A stretch of DNA of 64,000 nucleotides from Sulfurimonas sediminis (GTDB lineage Bacteria; Campylobacterota; Campylobacteria; Campylobacterales; Sulfurimonadaceae): NCBI RefSeq assembly GCF_014905115.1, contig NZ_CP041235.1:248001-312000 (forward strand). The letters are read 5' to 3'. Below the pieces are notes generated by a model. The model saw nothing but the letters and a program-made list of their open reading frames with translations, was not told the DNA's origin and made no database searches. The position numbers were made by a program, and so were the translations under genes. Of the stretch, positions 36,745 through 44,806 are shown piece after piece (position 1 is the first letter of the stretch; each line of letters begins with the position of its first letter).

Positions 36745-37188
36745 TTACTCGATTTCAATTTTTTTCGTTGTGTCTTTTTCAACTTTTAATTTTGGTATAG
36801 TGATTTCAACCACGCCGTTTTCACCTGTAGCACGGATATTTTCACTGTCTACTTTTTCAGGGAGTGTAAAACTTCTTGAAAAAGTACCGTAGGCACTCTC
36901 TATTCTGTAGTAGTCCTCTTTTTCCTCTTCTTTTTTGACTTCTCTTTTGCCTTTGATGGTTAAAATGTTTTTATCTACACTGATTTCCACATCTTCTTTT
37001 TTTATACCAGGCAGGTCTAGCTCAATGTAATAGGCATCAGCTCCCTCTCTGGTATTGACAGCCGGTACAAAGTCAAAAACTTCTCTTGGCTCTTCGCTGT
37101 TTTGTGTTTCGAGTGCGTTAAAAAATTCATTAATTAAATCAAATTTTCTTGTATTTTGTATTGGGTTTCTATGTCTTGTCACTAACAT
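36745..37188 (-). CDS. Hsp20 family small heat-shock protein
   Basis: 147 residues with an alpha-crystallin domain: IELDLPGIKKEDVEISVDKN, YGTFSRSFTLPEKVDSENIR and ENGVVEITIPK. The C-terminus lacks a clear I-x-I motif apart from KKIEIE. Leading gene of the hsp20 trio, 59 nt after the Crp/Fnr gene. A TTGACT on the minus strand near 37230 may be a -35 element. Confidence 0.93.
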   Translation of the reverse strand: MLVTRHRNPIQNTRKFDLINEFFNALETQNSEEPREVFDFVPAVNTREGADAYYIELDLPGIKKEDVEISVDKNILTIKGKREVKKEEEKEDYYRIESAYGTFSRSFTLPEKVDSENIRATGENGVVEITIPKLKVEKDTTKKIEIE

Positions 37189-37247
37189 GGTTCACTCCTT
37201 AAAATTTTTATTTAAGAAATGATAGTCAATTTTGAAAAAGTATTTTG

Positions 37248-37931
37248 CTACTTAAGTAGCATTTGGGAGGTTTTGTCCAAAAGTTTTTGAAGATTCTTTA
37301 CTTTTATGTTGCGTCTGCTGCTTTCTATAATGTCGTCGGCTTTGAGCTGTTTGATGCTTCTCTCTATCACATGTCGGACCGTTCCGAGCAGTTTTGCTAT
37401 TTCGCTGTTGGAGAGATTTTGCAGGAGTTGGTAGCGAAATCTGTGATTTGGGTTTAAATTTTCTACCAAGAGGTTCAAAAAGCGCTCTTTTGTATCATAC
37501 AGGGCAAGTTCGGTTGCCAGTTCCTCTGTATATCGCATATGTGCAGCGAGATAGGGAAAGAATTTTTTGTTAAAAGTGGCATCATGTTCGAGCCAGTAGC
37601 GGACTCTCTCAATGGGAAGACGTAAAATATTGGAATCTTCGATAACCTCATAAATAACCTCATGAGGTTTGCCGTCAAGCAGGGAAATGACATCAAACAT
37701 ATCTCCGCGCTTATAGATAAAGAGGGTTTGCTCTTTGTTTGTCTGAAAGTTTATCTGATATGTTTTGACCCTGCCGTTAACGACTATATAGAAATATTTG
37801 AGCAGATCATCGGGATAAAAAGGGGAGGACCCTTTTTCATACTCAAAAGGTTTGGCATATCGGAAAAACTCTTCTTCAAAAGTTTTGTTTGTATTGTCCA
37901 AAAGTTCTAATTGTGTTGAATTGTTTTGCAT
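37248..37931 (-). CDS. Crp/Fnr family transcriptional regulator
   Basis: 227 residues. A cyclic-nucleotide-binding beta-roll at about 25-135 (VNGRVKTYQINFQTNKEQTL, KRGDMFDVISLLDG) and a winged helix at about 165-215 (LSNSEIAKLLGTVRHVIERS). No N-terminal Cys cluster, so not an oxygen-sensing FNR. Ligand unknown. It precedes the hsp20 trio in the same direction and may control it (inference). The palindrome GCTACTTAAGTAGC at 37247-37260 overlaps its stop codon. Confidence 0.9.
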   Translation of the reverse strand: MQNNSTQLELLDNTNKTFEEEFFRYAKPFEYEKGSSPFYPDDLLKYFYIVVNGRVKTYQINFQTNKEQTLFIYKRGDMFDVISLLDGKPHEVIYEVIEDSNILRLPIERVRYWLEHDATFNKKFFPYLAAHMRYTEELATELALYDTKERFLNLLVENLNPNHRFRYQLLQNLSNSEIAKLLGTVRHVIERSIKQLKADDIIESSRRNIKVKNLQKLLDKTSQMLLK

Positions 37932-37951
37932 GAGGAAATTGTATCATATTT

Positions 37952-39052
37952 TCATGACTGATGTTGTAAAAAGTGCAACACATCAATGGTATTTCCCTCA
38001 AAAACAACAGGCAAGGGACTTTTTTTGATTTGGTAGTCATACATCGGATCATAATATCTTTCAAGGAGCAGGGCAATCCACTCCAAATAGAATGTTTTTG
38101 CCTCTGCCTGGGTATCTTGGGAATAAGCTTTGTCAAAAAGTTGTGCAAGTTGTCTGTAAAGCTGGTTACCCAGACGTTTTTGGATTCTTTTGAGCCCTGA
38201 TTGCACATTTTGTGCCCATTTTTTGGGACCTTCTTCTCCGTATTGTAATGCATACTCTTTGAGTGCGCCAAGAACATACTCCTCATAGGTTATGAGTGCG
38301 CGAACCTCAATCGGAGTCTGTAACAATACAAGCTCTCCCTGCATAAAATTGTCATATACGGGTTTTGGGATAAATGTTCTGCCGATATTATGGCTTTCAT
38401 GCTCCAAAACAAGATGGGTAAAATTTTTATGATGAAACTGTATGAGTCTGTAGGCAAGATTGTTCTCAAAATCAATCTGTGAAGGCTGTGCATTGACAAA
38501 ACTGCCAAAGGAAGAACCCCGATGATGCGCAACACCTTCAAGATCAATGGCATTTTGCAGTTTATTCAAAAGAATGGTTTTTCCCGAGCCTGTTCTGCCT
38601 CCCAAAATGAGGGTAGGTGTTATCGCACTGATGTCTTCACTCTGTTGCATCAAAAAATTGCGAAAAGCCTTGTACCCGCCTTTGAGCCGGGTAATATCAA
38701 TATTGCTCTCTTTGAGCCACTCCTGTGCAATCCCTGAGCGTTGACCTCCCCTGAAACAGTAAAGCTTTGCCTCGGGATTTTTCTTGAGGTAGTCTTGCCA
38801 GAGGTGGACTCTTTTCTCTTTTCCCTCATTTTGAATAAGAGACTCGGCCAGCTTTATGGCTGCGCTATTTCCGGCCTCTTTGTACCGTATACCGACAAGT
38901 CTGCGTTCTTCATCATTAAGTATAGGCAGATTTGTGGCATTGATAAACTTCCCTTTTTCAAACTCAACAGGGGCGCGGACATCAAGAAGAGGTGTTTCAT
39001 TGAGAACAATAGACAAAAAATCATCTGTTACATTTGTAATATTACCGGACAA
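37952..39052 (-). CDS. mnmH: tRNA 2-selenouridine synthase
   Basis: 366 residues. An N-terminal rhodanese domain (PLLDVRAPVEFEKGKF) with the catalytic Cys in KLYCFRGGQRSG, then a P-loop domain with LGGRTGSGKTILLNKL. This is the MnmH/SelU/YbbB fusion, which swaps sulfur for selenium at the tRNA wobble position using selenophosphate. TTG start, 2 nt after the selD stop, so donor and user of selenophosphate are coupled. GAGGT lies 12 nt upstream. Confidence 0.94.
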   Translation of the reverse strand: MSGNITNVTDDFLSIVLNETPLLDVRAPVEFEKGKFINATNLPILNDEERRLVGIRYKEAGNSAAIKLAESLIQNEGKEKRVHLWQDYLKKNPEAKLYCFRGGQRSGIAQEWLKESNIDITRLKGGYKAFRNFLMQQSEDISAITPTLILGGRTGSGKTILLNKLQNAIDLEGVAHHRGSSFGSFVNAQPSQIDFENNLAYRLIQFHHKNFTHLVLEHESHNIGRTFIPKPVYDNFMQGELVLLQTPIEVRALITYEEYVLGALKEYALQYGEEGPKKWAQNVQSGLKRIQKRLGNQLYRQLAQLFDKAYSQDTQAEAKTFYLEWIALLLERYYDPMYDYQIKKSPLPVVFEGNTIDVLHFLQHQS

Positions 39053-39054
39053 AG

Positions 39055-40086
39055 TCAGACTACCTCTACAAGATGTTTGCTTGCTTTACATGTGAATCCG
39101 ATTGGTTCGAGGCAAAGCCCTGCATTTTTTGTAAGTGCCAAAAAGGCTTCTTTGGTATCTTTTCTTACCACACACAGCAGTCCGCCGGAGGTTTGTGCGT
39201 CGCACAAAATGTTCTGCTGTTCTTGTGTCATCGGAGAGATTTTATTTCCGTAACTCTCAAAGTTTCTGCGTGTGCCTCCAGGAATACAGCCCATCTTTAA
39301 GTATTTTTTGACATTTTTGAGTGTCGGTACTTTGTCAAACTTTATAACGGCGCTGATATTGCTTCCCTCGCATATTTCGCTCAAGTGCCCAAGCAGACCG
39401 AAACCTGTGACATCGGTAAGCGCGGTTACGCCTTCTAATGCCGAAATTTCTGCGCCGATTTTGTTCAGGGTACACATGGCTTCTACGGCAATATCTATAT
39501 CACCCTCGGCAATTTTTCCCTGTTTTTGTGCCGTTGTCAGTATGCCTATACCCAGCGGTTTTGTAAGGTAGAGTTCGCAATCAATTTCGGCAGTATCGTT
39601 ACGTTTGAGATGTTCGTTTTTTGCTATTCCGGTGACCGCAAGTCCAAATATAGGCTCGGGAGAATCGATGCTGTGTCCGCCGGCAAGCGGAATACCCGCT
39701 TCTTCACAAACAGAGCGACCGCCGTCAATGACTTCGCGTGCCACATCCGCCTCAAGTTTGTCAATCGGCCAGCCGAAGATGGAAATTGCCATCAACGGTT
39801 TGCCGCCCATGGCATAAATATCACTGATGGCATTGGTGGCTGCTATGCGTCCGAAGGTAAAAGGATCATCAACGATAGGCATAAAAAAATCAGTCGTGCT
39901 TAAAACAGAAGTCCCGTTGCCCAAATCAAAGGCCGCTGCATCATCTTTTGAGGAATTGCCGACAAGCAAATTAGGGTAAGCAACAGTCTTTCTGGCAGTC
40001 GTTAAAATAGTGTCAAGCAGTTTTGGTGAAATTTTACAGCCGCAACCCGCCCCGTGACTGTATTGTGTAAGTTTTATATCTTTCAT
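39055..40086 (-). CDS. selD: Selenide, water dikinase (selenophosphate synthetase)
   Basis: 343 residues. [20 protein letters not shown] carries the catalytic site with Cys (not selenocysteine) at the active position. Further blocks are [33 protein letters not shown] and [12 protein letters not shown]. It makes selenophosphate from selenide and ATP. First gene of the selD-mnmH pair. The user seen here is tRNA modification; no selA or selB is in the window. Confidence 0.97.
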   Translation of the reverse strand: MKDIKLTQYSHGAGCGCKISPKLLDTILTTARKTVAYPNLLVGNSSKDDAAAFDLGNGTSVLSTTDFFMPIVDDPFTFGRIAATNAISDIYAMGGKPLMAISIFGWPIDKLEADVAREVIDGGRSVCEEAGIPLAGGHSIDSPEPIFGLAVTGIAKNEHLKRNDTAEIDCELYLTKPLGIGILTTAQKQGKIAEGDIDIAVEAMCTLNKIGAEISALEGVTALTDVTGFGLLGHLSEICEGSNISAVIKFDKVPTLKNVKKYLKMGCIPGGTRRNFESYGNKISPMTQEQQNILCDAQTSGGLLCVVRKDTKEAFLALTKNAGLCLEPIGFTCKASKHLVEVV

Positions 40087-40205
40087 AATGTATAATATCC
40101 TAAATAAATTTTCATATACTAGTCCCCTTTGGCTAAAAGAGAGGTTAAGTAATTTTGACTTTAGTCTTTAAAGTCACAAAGCCCATAAAGTTAAGTATTT
40201 TATTT

Positions 40206-40276
40206 GGAACCGGTACTTTAGTGCCGGCTGAGAGTGGCAAGACTATTGCAACAGCCGGCACTAAAGTACCGGTTCC
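40206..40276. repeat. REP-like element 7: 25-bp perfect inverted repeat with conserved spacer
   Basis: Arms 40206-40230 and 40252-40276 are perfect complements with core CCGGCACTAAAGTACCGG. Both arms carry the loop change TGAA to TAAA relative to element 6, so the arms change together. The 21-nt spacer equals that of element 6. Lies between divergent selD and the HAD gene; the rest of this 220-bp gap shows no gene. Confidence 0.93.
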
Positions 40277-40306
40277 GAAAAAATAATACAAAAAATAAGG
40301 AAGCAA

Positions 40307-40750
40307 ATGCAAAAGAACATAAAACATATTGTCCTGGATTATAACGGAACAATCGCAAAAGACGGTGTTTTAAAAGATGAGGTAAAAAAACTCCTGCCGC
40401 TTTTAGCACAGACATATACTCTACATGTAATCACCGCAGATACATTCGGCAGCGTACAAAATGAGCTCAAAGATTTTGACTTACATGTAAAGGTATTGCA
40501 AAGTGATAATCATACTGTGGAAAAAGAAGCCTATGTTTCAGCCTTACATGTAAAGGAATGTGCGGCTGTTGGTAACGGCAACAACGATATGAAAATGCTA
40601 CAAAAAGCGCACATAGGAATCTGTGTGCTTGGTGATGAGGGCTGCAGTACAAAAAGTTTGCTCGCTTCAGATATAGTCTGTAAGTCTATCTCCGAAGCAC
40701 TTGAACTGTTTTTGTATCCTAAAAGATTAGTAGCGACGCTTAGAGTATAA
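40307..40750 (+). CDS. HAD-superfamily hydrolase (soluble, P-type ATPase-like)
   Basis: 147 residues. Motif I is DYNGT near the start, motif II Thr in VITADTF, and motif IV GNGNNDMKML, the pattern of small soluble HADs that resemble the P-domain of P-type ATPases. It lacks a cap domain. Substrate unknown. It contains two perfect TTACATGTAA palindromes and one near match within 444 bp, the densest cluster in the window. Its 3' end overlaps the facing nitroreductase gene by 11 nt. Confidence 0.8.
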   Translation: MQKNIKHIVLDYNGTIAKDGVLKDEVKKLLPLLAQTYTLHVITADTFGSVQNELKDFDLHVKVLQSDNHTVEKEAYVSALHVKECAAVGNGNNDMKMLQKAHIGICVLGDEGCSTKSLLASDIVCKSISEALELFLYPKRLVATLRV

Positions 40751-41369
40751 ATTCTACCACTTCATCAAACGGCAGTCTGATTTTTTCGGGCTGAGGGTTG
40801 AGTCTGTAGCCAAAAGGAAGTACCATCGCGAGTTGAAACTTTTTTGTGTCCAGTTCAAGTATTTCTTCAACTTTTTCTTTTTCAAAACCTTCTATCGGGC
40901 AGGAGTCTATGCCTATATATGCAGCGCCAGTCATCATATTGGCAGCAGCTATATAGGTCTGTCTTGCACTCCAGCAGTAAATATTTTCATCGCTGCTGAG
41001 TGTTTTTTTCAAATGTTTTGCATAGAGGTCCATATACATATCAAGTGATTCCTGTGGCATATCACGTCTTGAAAATCTTTTTTTGACTTCACCTGATTCC
41101 GGTTTGAGACTCTCAATGCCGGCAAGAATAACAACGAGATGGGAACAGGACGTGATTTGCACCTGGTTCCAGCATGCCGGTCTGAGCTTGGCTTTTAACT
41201 CTTCATTGGTAATGACCAGAAACTTCCAGGCCTCCATACCGAAAGAGGAGGGTGATTTGCGTCCGCATTCGAGAATAAAGAGCATATCTTCCTCGCTTAT
41301 TTTTTTTGTTTCATCAAAAATCTTACATGCGTGGCGAAAGTTCATCGCATCCATAAATTTGTTTTGCAT
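40740..41369 (-). CDS. Nitroreductase family oxidoreductase
   Basis: 209 residues. FRHACKIFDETKKISEEDML at the start, GRKSPSSFGMEAWKFLVI and a C-terminal MVLPFGYRLN match FMN-dependent nitroreductases of the NfnB/YdgI group. Physiological substrate unknown. Single gene. Confidence 0.85.
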   Translation of the reverse strand: MQNKFMDAMNFRHACKIFDETKKISEEDMLFILECGRKSPSSFGMEAWKFLVITNEELKAKLRPACWNQVQITSCSHLVVILAGIESLKPESGEVKKRFSRRDMPQESLDMYMDLYAKHLKKTLSSDENIYCWSARQTYIAAANMMTGAAYIGIDSCPIEGFEKEKVEEILELDTKKFQLAMVLPFGYRLNPQPEKIRLPFDEVVEFIL

Positions 41370-41428
41370 TTTTTATCCTTATAATATGTCAATTTGCCAT
41401 AAATTACGAGGCAATTTGGTTAAAGTTC

Positions 41429-41434
41429 TATAAT
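41429..41434 (+). promoter_or_regulatory. Probable -10 element (TATAAT) before the zinc-ribbon/two-component run
   Basis: TATAAT at 41429-41434, 28 nt before the ATG at 41462 with a GGAG ribosome site between. No good -35 is seen. Confidence 0.45.
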
Positions 41435-41461
41435 AATAGCACAAAATTTTGGAGTAAAGTG

Positions 41462-41806
41462 ATGATTTTAGGAAAATGTCCATATTGTGATGACGGAGAG
41501 ATTGAGGTTCGTGACAAAGAGGTCCGTGGGAAAAAAGTAAAGCTCTATGCCTGCTCAAACGCCCACTGGCAGACAGAAGACGGAGAGATGTTTGAAGTGA
41601 CGCCGGAGTCTACATGCAGCTTCAGAATCTGGCAGAATTCTTTGGCAAAATACGGCAAATGGCTGGGTTACAAGGAGGTCAGAGAACTTTTGAGTGAGGG
41701 TGAACTCGAAGTGGAACTGCTCAGTAAAAAATACGGCAAAAAGATTTACTATACAAAAAACATAATTTTGAATGAAGAGTATGGTGTAAGTGTACTTTGG
41801 GATTAG
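41462..41806 (+). CDS. Small zinc-ribbon protein, function unknown
   Basis: 114 residues. CPYCDDGEIEVRDKEVRGKK with Cys at YACSN forms a topoisomerase-type zinc-ribbon half. The rest (WQNSLAKYGKWLGYKEVREL) is unfamiliar. GGAG at 41451-41454 favours the ATG at 41462 over the GTG at 41459. It sits 18 nt before the histidine kinase gene and may be co-transcribed. Confidence 0.65.
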   Translation: MILGKCPYCDDGEIEVRDKEVRGKKVKLYACSNAHWQTEDGEMFEVTPESTCSFRIWQNSLAKYGKWLGYKEVRELLSEGELEVELLSKKYGKKIYYTKNIILNEEYGVSVLWD

Positions 41807-41824
41807 TTTGGCTAGAATTAAACT

Positions 41825-43042
41825 ATGTTAGAACAGTATAAAGAAGCGATTGAAAAAAGCAATATTATCTCTAAAACCGATGTAGAGGGCATCATTACTT
41901 TTGTCAATGAGGAGTTTTGCAAAATTTCCGGCTATTCAAAAGAGGAGCTTATAGGAAAAAACCACAATATTGTCAGACATCCTGATGTTGCAACCTCTGT
42001 GTTTAAGAAACTGTGGGAGACAATCAAGGCAAAAAAAACATACAAGGCTACGGTCAAAAACAGAGCAAAAGACGGGACAACTTTTTATGTCAATACCACT
42101 GTCATTCCCATCCTTGACAAAGACAATAATATTGAAGAGTTTGTGGCGATTCGTTATGATGTTACAAAAGAGGTGTTTTACAAAAAGAGTCTCGAGCAAA
42201 AAGAAAAAGAGCTGCAGGAACTCAATGAAAACCTTGAAAAAAGGGTGCAGGAGAAGACACAGGAACTCAAAGAACTCAATGAAACACTTGAGCTTCGGGT
42301 GCAAGAAGAGATAGCCAAAAACGAACAAAAGCAAAAAGTGATGTTTTGGCAGTCACGGCTTGCAAGTCTGGGCGAAATGCTTGCAAACATAGCCCATCAA
42401 TGGAGACAACCGCTCACAGAACTCAGTCTGACACTCTTTAGTCTAAAAAAAGCAGCGCTGAACAACGAGGAAGAGGAGGTGCAGAATCTGTATGATGAGA
42501 GCAAGGCGATTATACAGAATATGTCGACAACGATTGATGATTTTACCAACTTTTTCAAACCGACAAAGCAGAAACACTATTTCAAAATAGCAGACAGCAT
42601 CAATGAATCATTAAATATTTTAGAAAAAATTATAATCAAAGAGATGATCAGTGTGCATACCGAGTTTGAAGATGTGGAAATTTTAGGCATTTCAAATGAA
42701 CTGACACAGGTGATTATCAATCTTATCCAAAATTCAAAAGATGCTTTTTTACAGTCGTCTGTTTTGATCAAAGAGATATATATACGTGTAAAAAAAGAAA
42801 AAGATTTTGCACTTATAGAGTTTAGTGACAATGCCGGCGGTATCAAAGAAAAAGAGATATATAAAATTTTTGAACCCTATTTTACAACCAAGCACTCCTC
42901 CTCGGGTACAGGACTTGGGCTGTTTATGTCAAGAATGATTTGTGAACAGGGCTTAAACGGTTCCATAGATGTAAAATCCAAAAACGGTTCTACAACCTTC
43001 AGTATAAAAATCCCACTGCAAAACAAAGAGAAGAGAGCATGA
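41825..43042 (+). CDS. PAS-domain sensor histidine kinase
   Basis: 405 residues. PAS at about 10-120 (GIITFVNEEFCKISGYSKEE, VAIRYDVT), a coiled-coil linker at about 120-175 with repeated LQELNENLE-type heptads, HisKA with LANIAHQWRQPLTELSL (phosphorylated His191) and HATPase_c with DNAGGIKEKEIYKIFEPYFT and GTGLGLFMS. No membrane segment, so it is a soluble sensor. The resembling PAS in aerotaxis receptors suggests a redox or oxygen signal (inference). Overlaps the response-regulator gene by 4 nt. Confidence 0.93.
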   Translation: MLEQYKEAIEKSNIISKTDVEGIITFVNEEFCKISGYSKEELIGKNHNIVRHPDVATSVFKKLWETIKAKKTYKATVKNRAKDGTTFYVNTTVIPILDKDNNIEEFVAIRYDVTKEVFYKKSLEQKEKELQELNENLEKRVQEKTQELKELNETLELRVQEEIAKNEQKQKVMFWQSRLASLGEMLANIAHQWRQPLTELSLTLFSLKKAALNNEEEEVQNLYDESKAIIQNMSTTIDDFTNFFKPTKQKHYFKIADSINESLNILEKIIIKEMISVHTEFEDVEILGISNELTQVIINLIQNSKDAFLQSSVLIKEIYIRVKKEKDFALIEFSDNAGGIKEKEIYKIFEPYFTTKHSSSGTGLGLFMSRMICEQGLNGSIDVKSKNGSTTFSIKIPLQNKEKRA

Positions 43043-43722
43043 GAAATAAATTTTTAAAAAGTCTGAAAGTTTTATTTGTTGAAGATGAAGAAAAGCTTTC
43101 ACTGTTGCTGAAAAATGCTATCGGAGATCATTTTCACAGTTTTTTACTGGCAAAAGACGGCGATGAGGGCTTACATATATACAAGAAAGTTTTTCCAGAT
43201 ATTGTGATCACCGATATTATGATGCCAAACAAAAGCGGACTAGAAATGGCACAGGAGATCAAACGCATAAATCCACAGAGCAAAATTATAATACTGAGCG
43301 CTTTTAGTGATGTGGAAAAATTGTTGGGTGCGATAGATACCGGGGTAGTCAAGTACTTTATCAAACCTTTTGATCCGGATGAGGTTTTAGAGTATATTCT
43401 CTCGCTGGAAACAAGCATCGGTAAAAAGCTTTTAAATTTTTTGGACGGATTTGTATTTAATAAAACTACCAACAGTCTCTACAAAAACAACAGATATATC
43501 GCACTTTCAAAAAAGGAACTTCTGTTTTTACAGGCCTTAGTCAAAAACTATGAGGAGAACCGAGGTGTTTTGGAGTATGCAGCAATCAAAAGTATGATTT
43601 GGAAAGAAGAGGTCAGTGATGAAAGATTAAGAACATTTATAAGGCGCTTTAGAGAAAAAACCTCCAAAGAGTTCCTTATAAATGTAAAAGGACTGGGCTA
43701 TCAGATAGCGTCTAGTCAATAG
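43039..43722 (+). CDS. OmpR-type response regulator
   Basis: 227 residues. Receiver domain with VLFVEDEEKL, phospho-acceptor Asp59 in DIVITDIMMP, and KYFIKPF. C-terminal winged helix at about 150-227 with LSKKELLFLQALVKNYEENR and RLRTFIRRFREK. DNA-binding partner of the preceding kinase. Begins in the kinase stop region (ATGA). Target genes unknown. Confidence 0.93.
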   Translation: MRNKFLKSLKVLFVEDEEKLSLLLKNAIGDHFHSFLLAKDGDEGLHIYKKVFPDIVITDIMMPNKSGLEMAQEIKRINPQSKIIILSAFSDVEKLLGAIDTGVVKYFIKPFDPDEVLEYILSLETSIGKKLLNFLDGFVFNKTTNSLYKNNRYIALSKKELLFLQALVKNYEENRGVLEYAAIKSMIWKEEVSDERLRTFIRRFREKTSKEFLINVKGLGYQIASSQ

Positions 43723-43729
43723 CCTCGGA

Positions 43730-43858
43730 TTAATTCTGACCCGGATGGTATGGTCTTGCTATAGCCGGTTTTTTTACTTCTTTTTTGTCGTAGTGTACTG
43801 TGTCCTGTGCCTGTAGTGCAACCATTGCCAATGTAAATGTAAGTATAACTTTTGTCAT
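43730..43858 (-). CDS. 42-residue exported peptide, function unknown
   Basis: A short frame, 42 residues, not annotated by length-based calling. MTKVILTFTLAMVALQAQ is a signal-peptide-like start. The mature part DTVHYDKKEVKKPAIARPYH ends in PGQN. AAGGAA lies 6 nt before the ATG. The sequence is too short for a family call. It faces the response regulator and begins just after the end of that operon. Confidence 0.55.
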   Translation of the reverse strand: MTKVILTFTLAMVALQAQDTVHYDKKEVKKPAIARPYHPGQN

Positions 43859-43989
43859 GATATTTCCTTGTTAAGAGTATACAAATACTCAGTTTTTTTA
43901 AATAAGACAATTTTTGTCTGATTTAAATTTCACAGAATGATAACTTATAAACGGCAGTAAAAAATTGATTTACGTCAAGAAAAAGGAAT

Positions 43990-44691
43990 TTATCTCCAAA
44001 TTACAGGAAAATTGCTTTTTAAGAGAGATTTGTTGAAAGGTTTTGAAGGTTTTTGCACTCCGCCTACAGTGCTTTTTGCCTCGACAAACTCCTGAATATA
44101 ATAGGCATTCGTGTAGCCCCTTGTCTTTAAATCTGACAGAATGCAGTTGATGTCATCTTCAGTGAGTAAATCGGTATGGAGTGTGGTTCTGACTTCAAAA
44201 TCAATACCACTGCGGATAAGCAGGTCAAGTGTTTGGCTGAATTCATGAAATTTGCCGGAGTGTGTCACAGGTGTAAATTTATATTTCGGGGCTTTATAGT
44301 CCAGTGCGACATAATCAAGCAGATTTAGATCGAGGAGTTCCTTTACATGTAAAGGGTTTGTACCGTTGGTGTCAAGTTTGATTAAAAATCCGAGTTTTTT
44401 GATTGCTTTGCAAAAATCAGTGAGGGCATAGGAAGAGGCTTCTCCGCCTGAGAGGACGACAGCATCAAGCAAAGAGACTCTTGTCTGTAAAAACTTCAGC
44501 ACATCTTCCATACTGTAGCTGCCTTCTTTTGCAAAGACTATCTCTTTGTTGTAGCAAAAATCACAGCGCATATTGCACCCGCCAAACCATACGATGCAGG
44601 CTAGATGATCAGGGTAGTCCAGATGGGTAAACTTTGTGATGTCATAAATGCATTTTTTACTCTTTAAACTGTTTGCGTTGTCTGTGTTCAC
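43990..44691 (-). CDS. nrdG: Anaerobic ribonucleotide reductase activase
   Basis: 233 residues. Radical SAM motif CNMRCDFC in VWFGGCNMRCDFCYNKEIVF and DAVVLSGGEAS. It generates the glycyl radical on NrdD with SAM. GTG start at 44691 with AGGAAAA about 8 nt upstream; no nearby ATG. It overlaps the stand-alone glycyl-radical gene by 35 nt, so all three nrd reading frames are one translated unit. Confidence 0.9.
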   Translation of the reverse strand: MNTDNANSLKSKKCIYDITKFTHLDYPDHLACIVWFGGCNMRCDFCYNKEIVFAKEGSYSMEDVLKFLQTRVSLLDAVVLSGGEASSYALTDFCKAIKKLGFLIKLDTNGTNPLHVKELLDLNLLDYVALDYKAPKYKFTPVTHSGKFHEFSQTLDLLIRSGIDFEVRTTLHTDLLTEDDINCILSDLKTRGYTNAYYIQEFVEAKSTVGGVQKPSKPFNKSLLKSNFPVIWR

Positions 44692-44806
44692 CGGTTTTTC
44701 CTATGTTAAAACTTTCAACAGGTCGATGATAACCCATAACGCGTGTATATACTATACATTTTTGTCTCTGTTCTTTGACTAATTCTAAAATTTCATTTTT
44801 TTTCAT
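44657..44806 (-). CDS. Stand-alone glycyl-radical domain of class III ribonucleotide reductase
   Basis: 49 residues, too short for most gene callers. MKKNEILELVKEQRQKC is followed by VYTRVMGYHRPVESFNIG, the glycyl-radical loop of NrdD (Arg-x2-Gly-Tyr, radical Gly25), and GKTGEHRQRKQF, the usual end of the family. In most NrdD proteins this lies at the C-terminus of the same chain. Here the large NrdD ORF stops just before it, overlapping by ATGA, and AAGGAAG provides a ribosome site. The peptide could act in trans, as YfiD does for pyruvate formate-lyase. Confidence 0.85.
   Translation of the reverse strand: MKKNEILELVKEQRQKCIVYTRVMGYHRPVESFNIGKTGEHRQRKQFKE

Noticed and set aside
43716-43910. 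64-codon open frame on the minus strand
   Set aside because: It overlaps the response-regulator stop and lacks a ribosome site. The 42-codon frame at 43730-43858 has a signal peptide and AAGGAA and was preferred.
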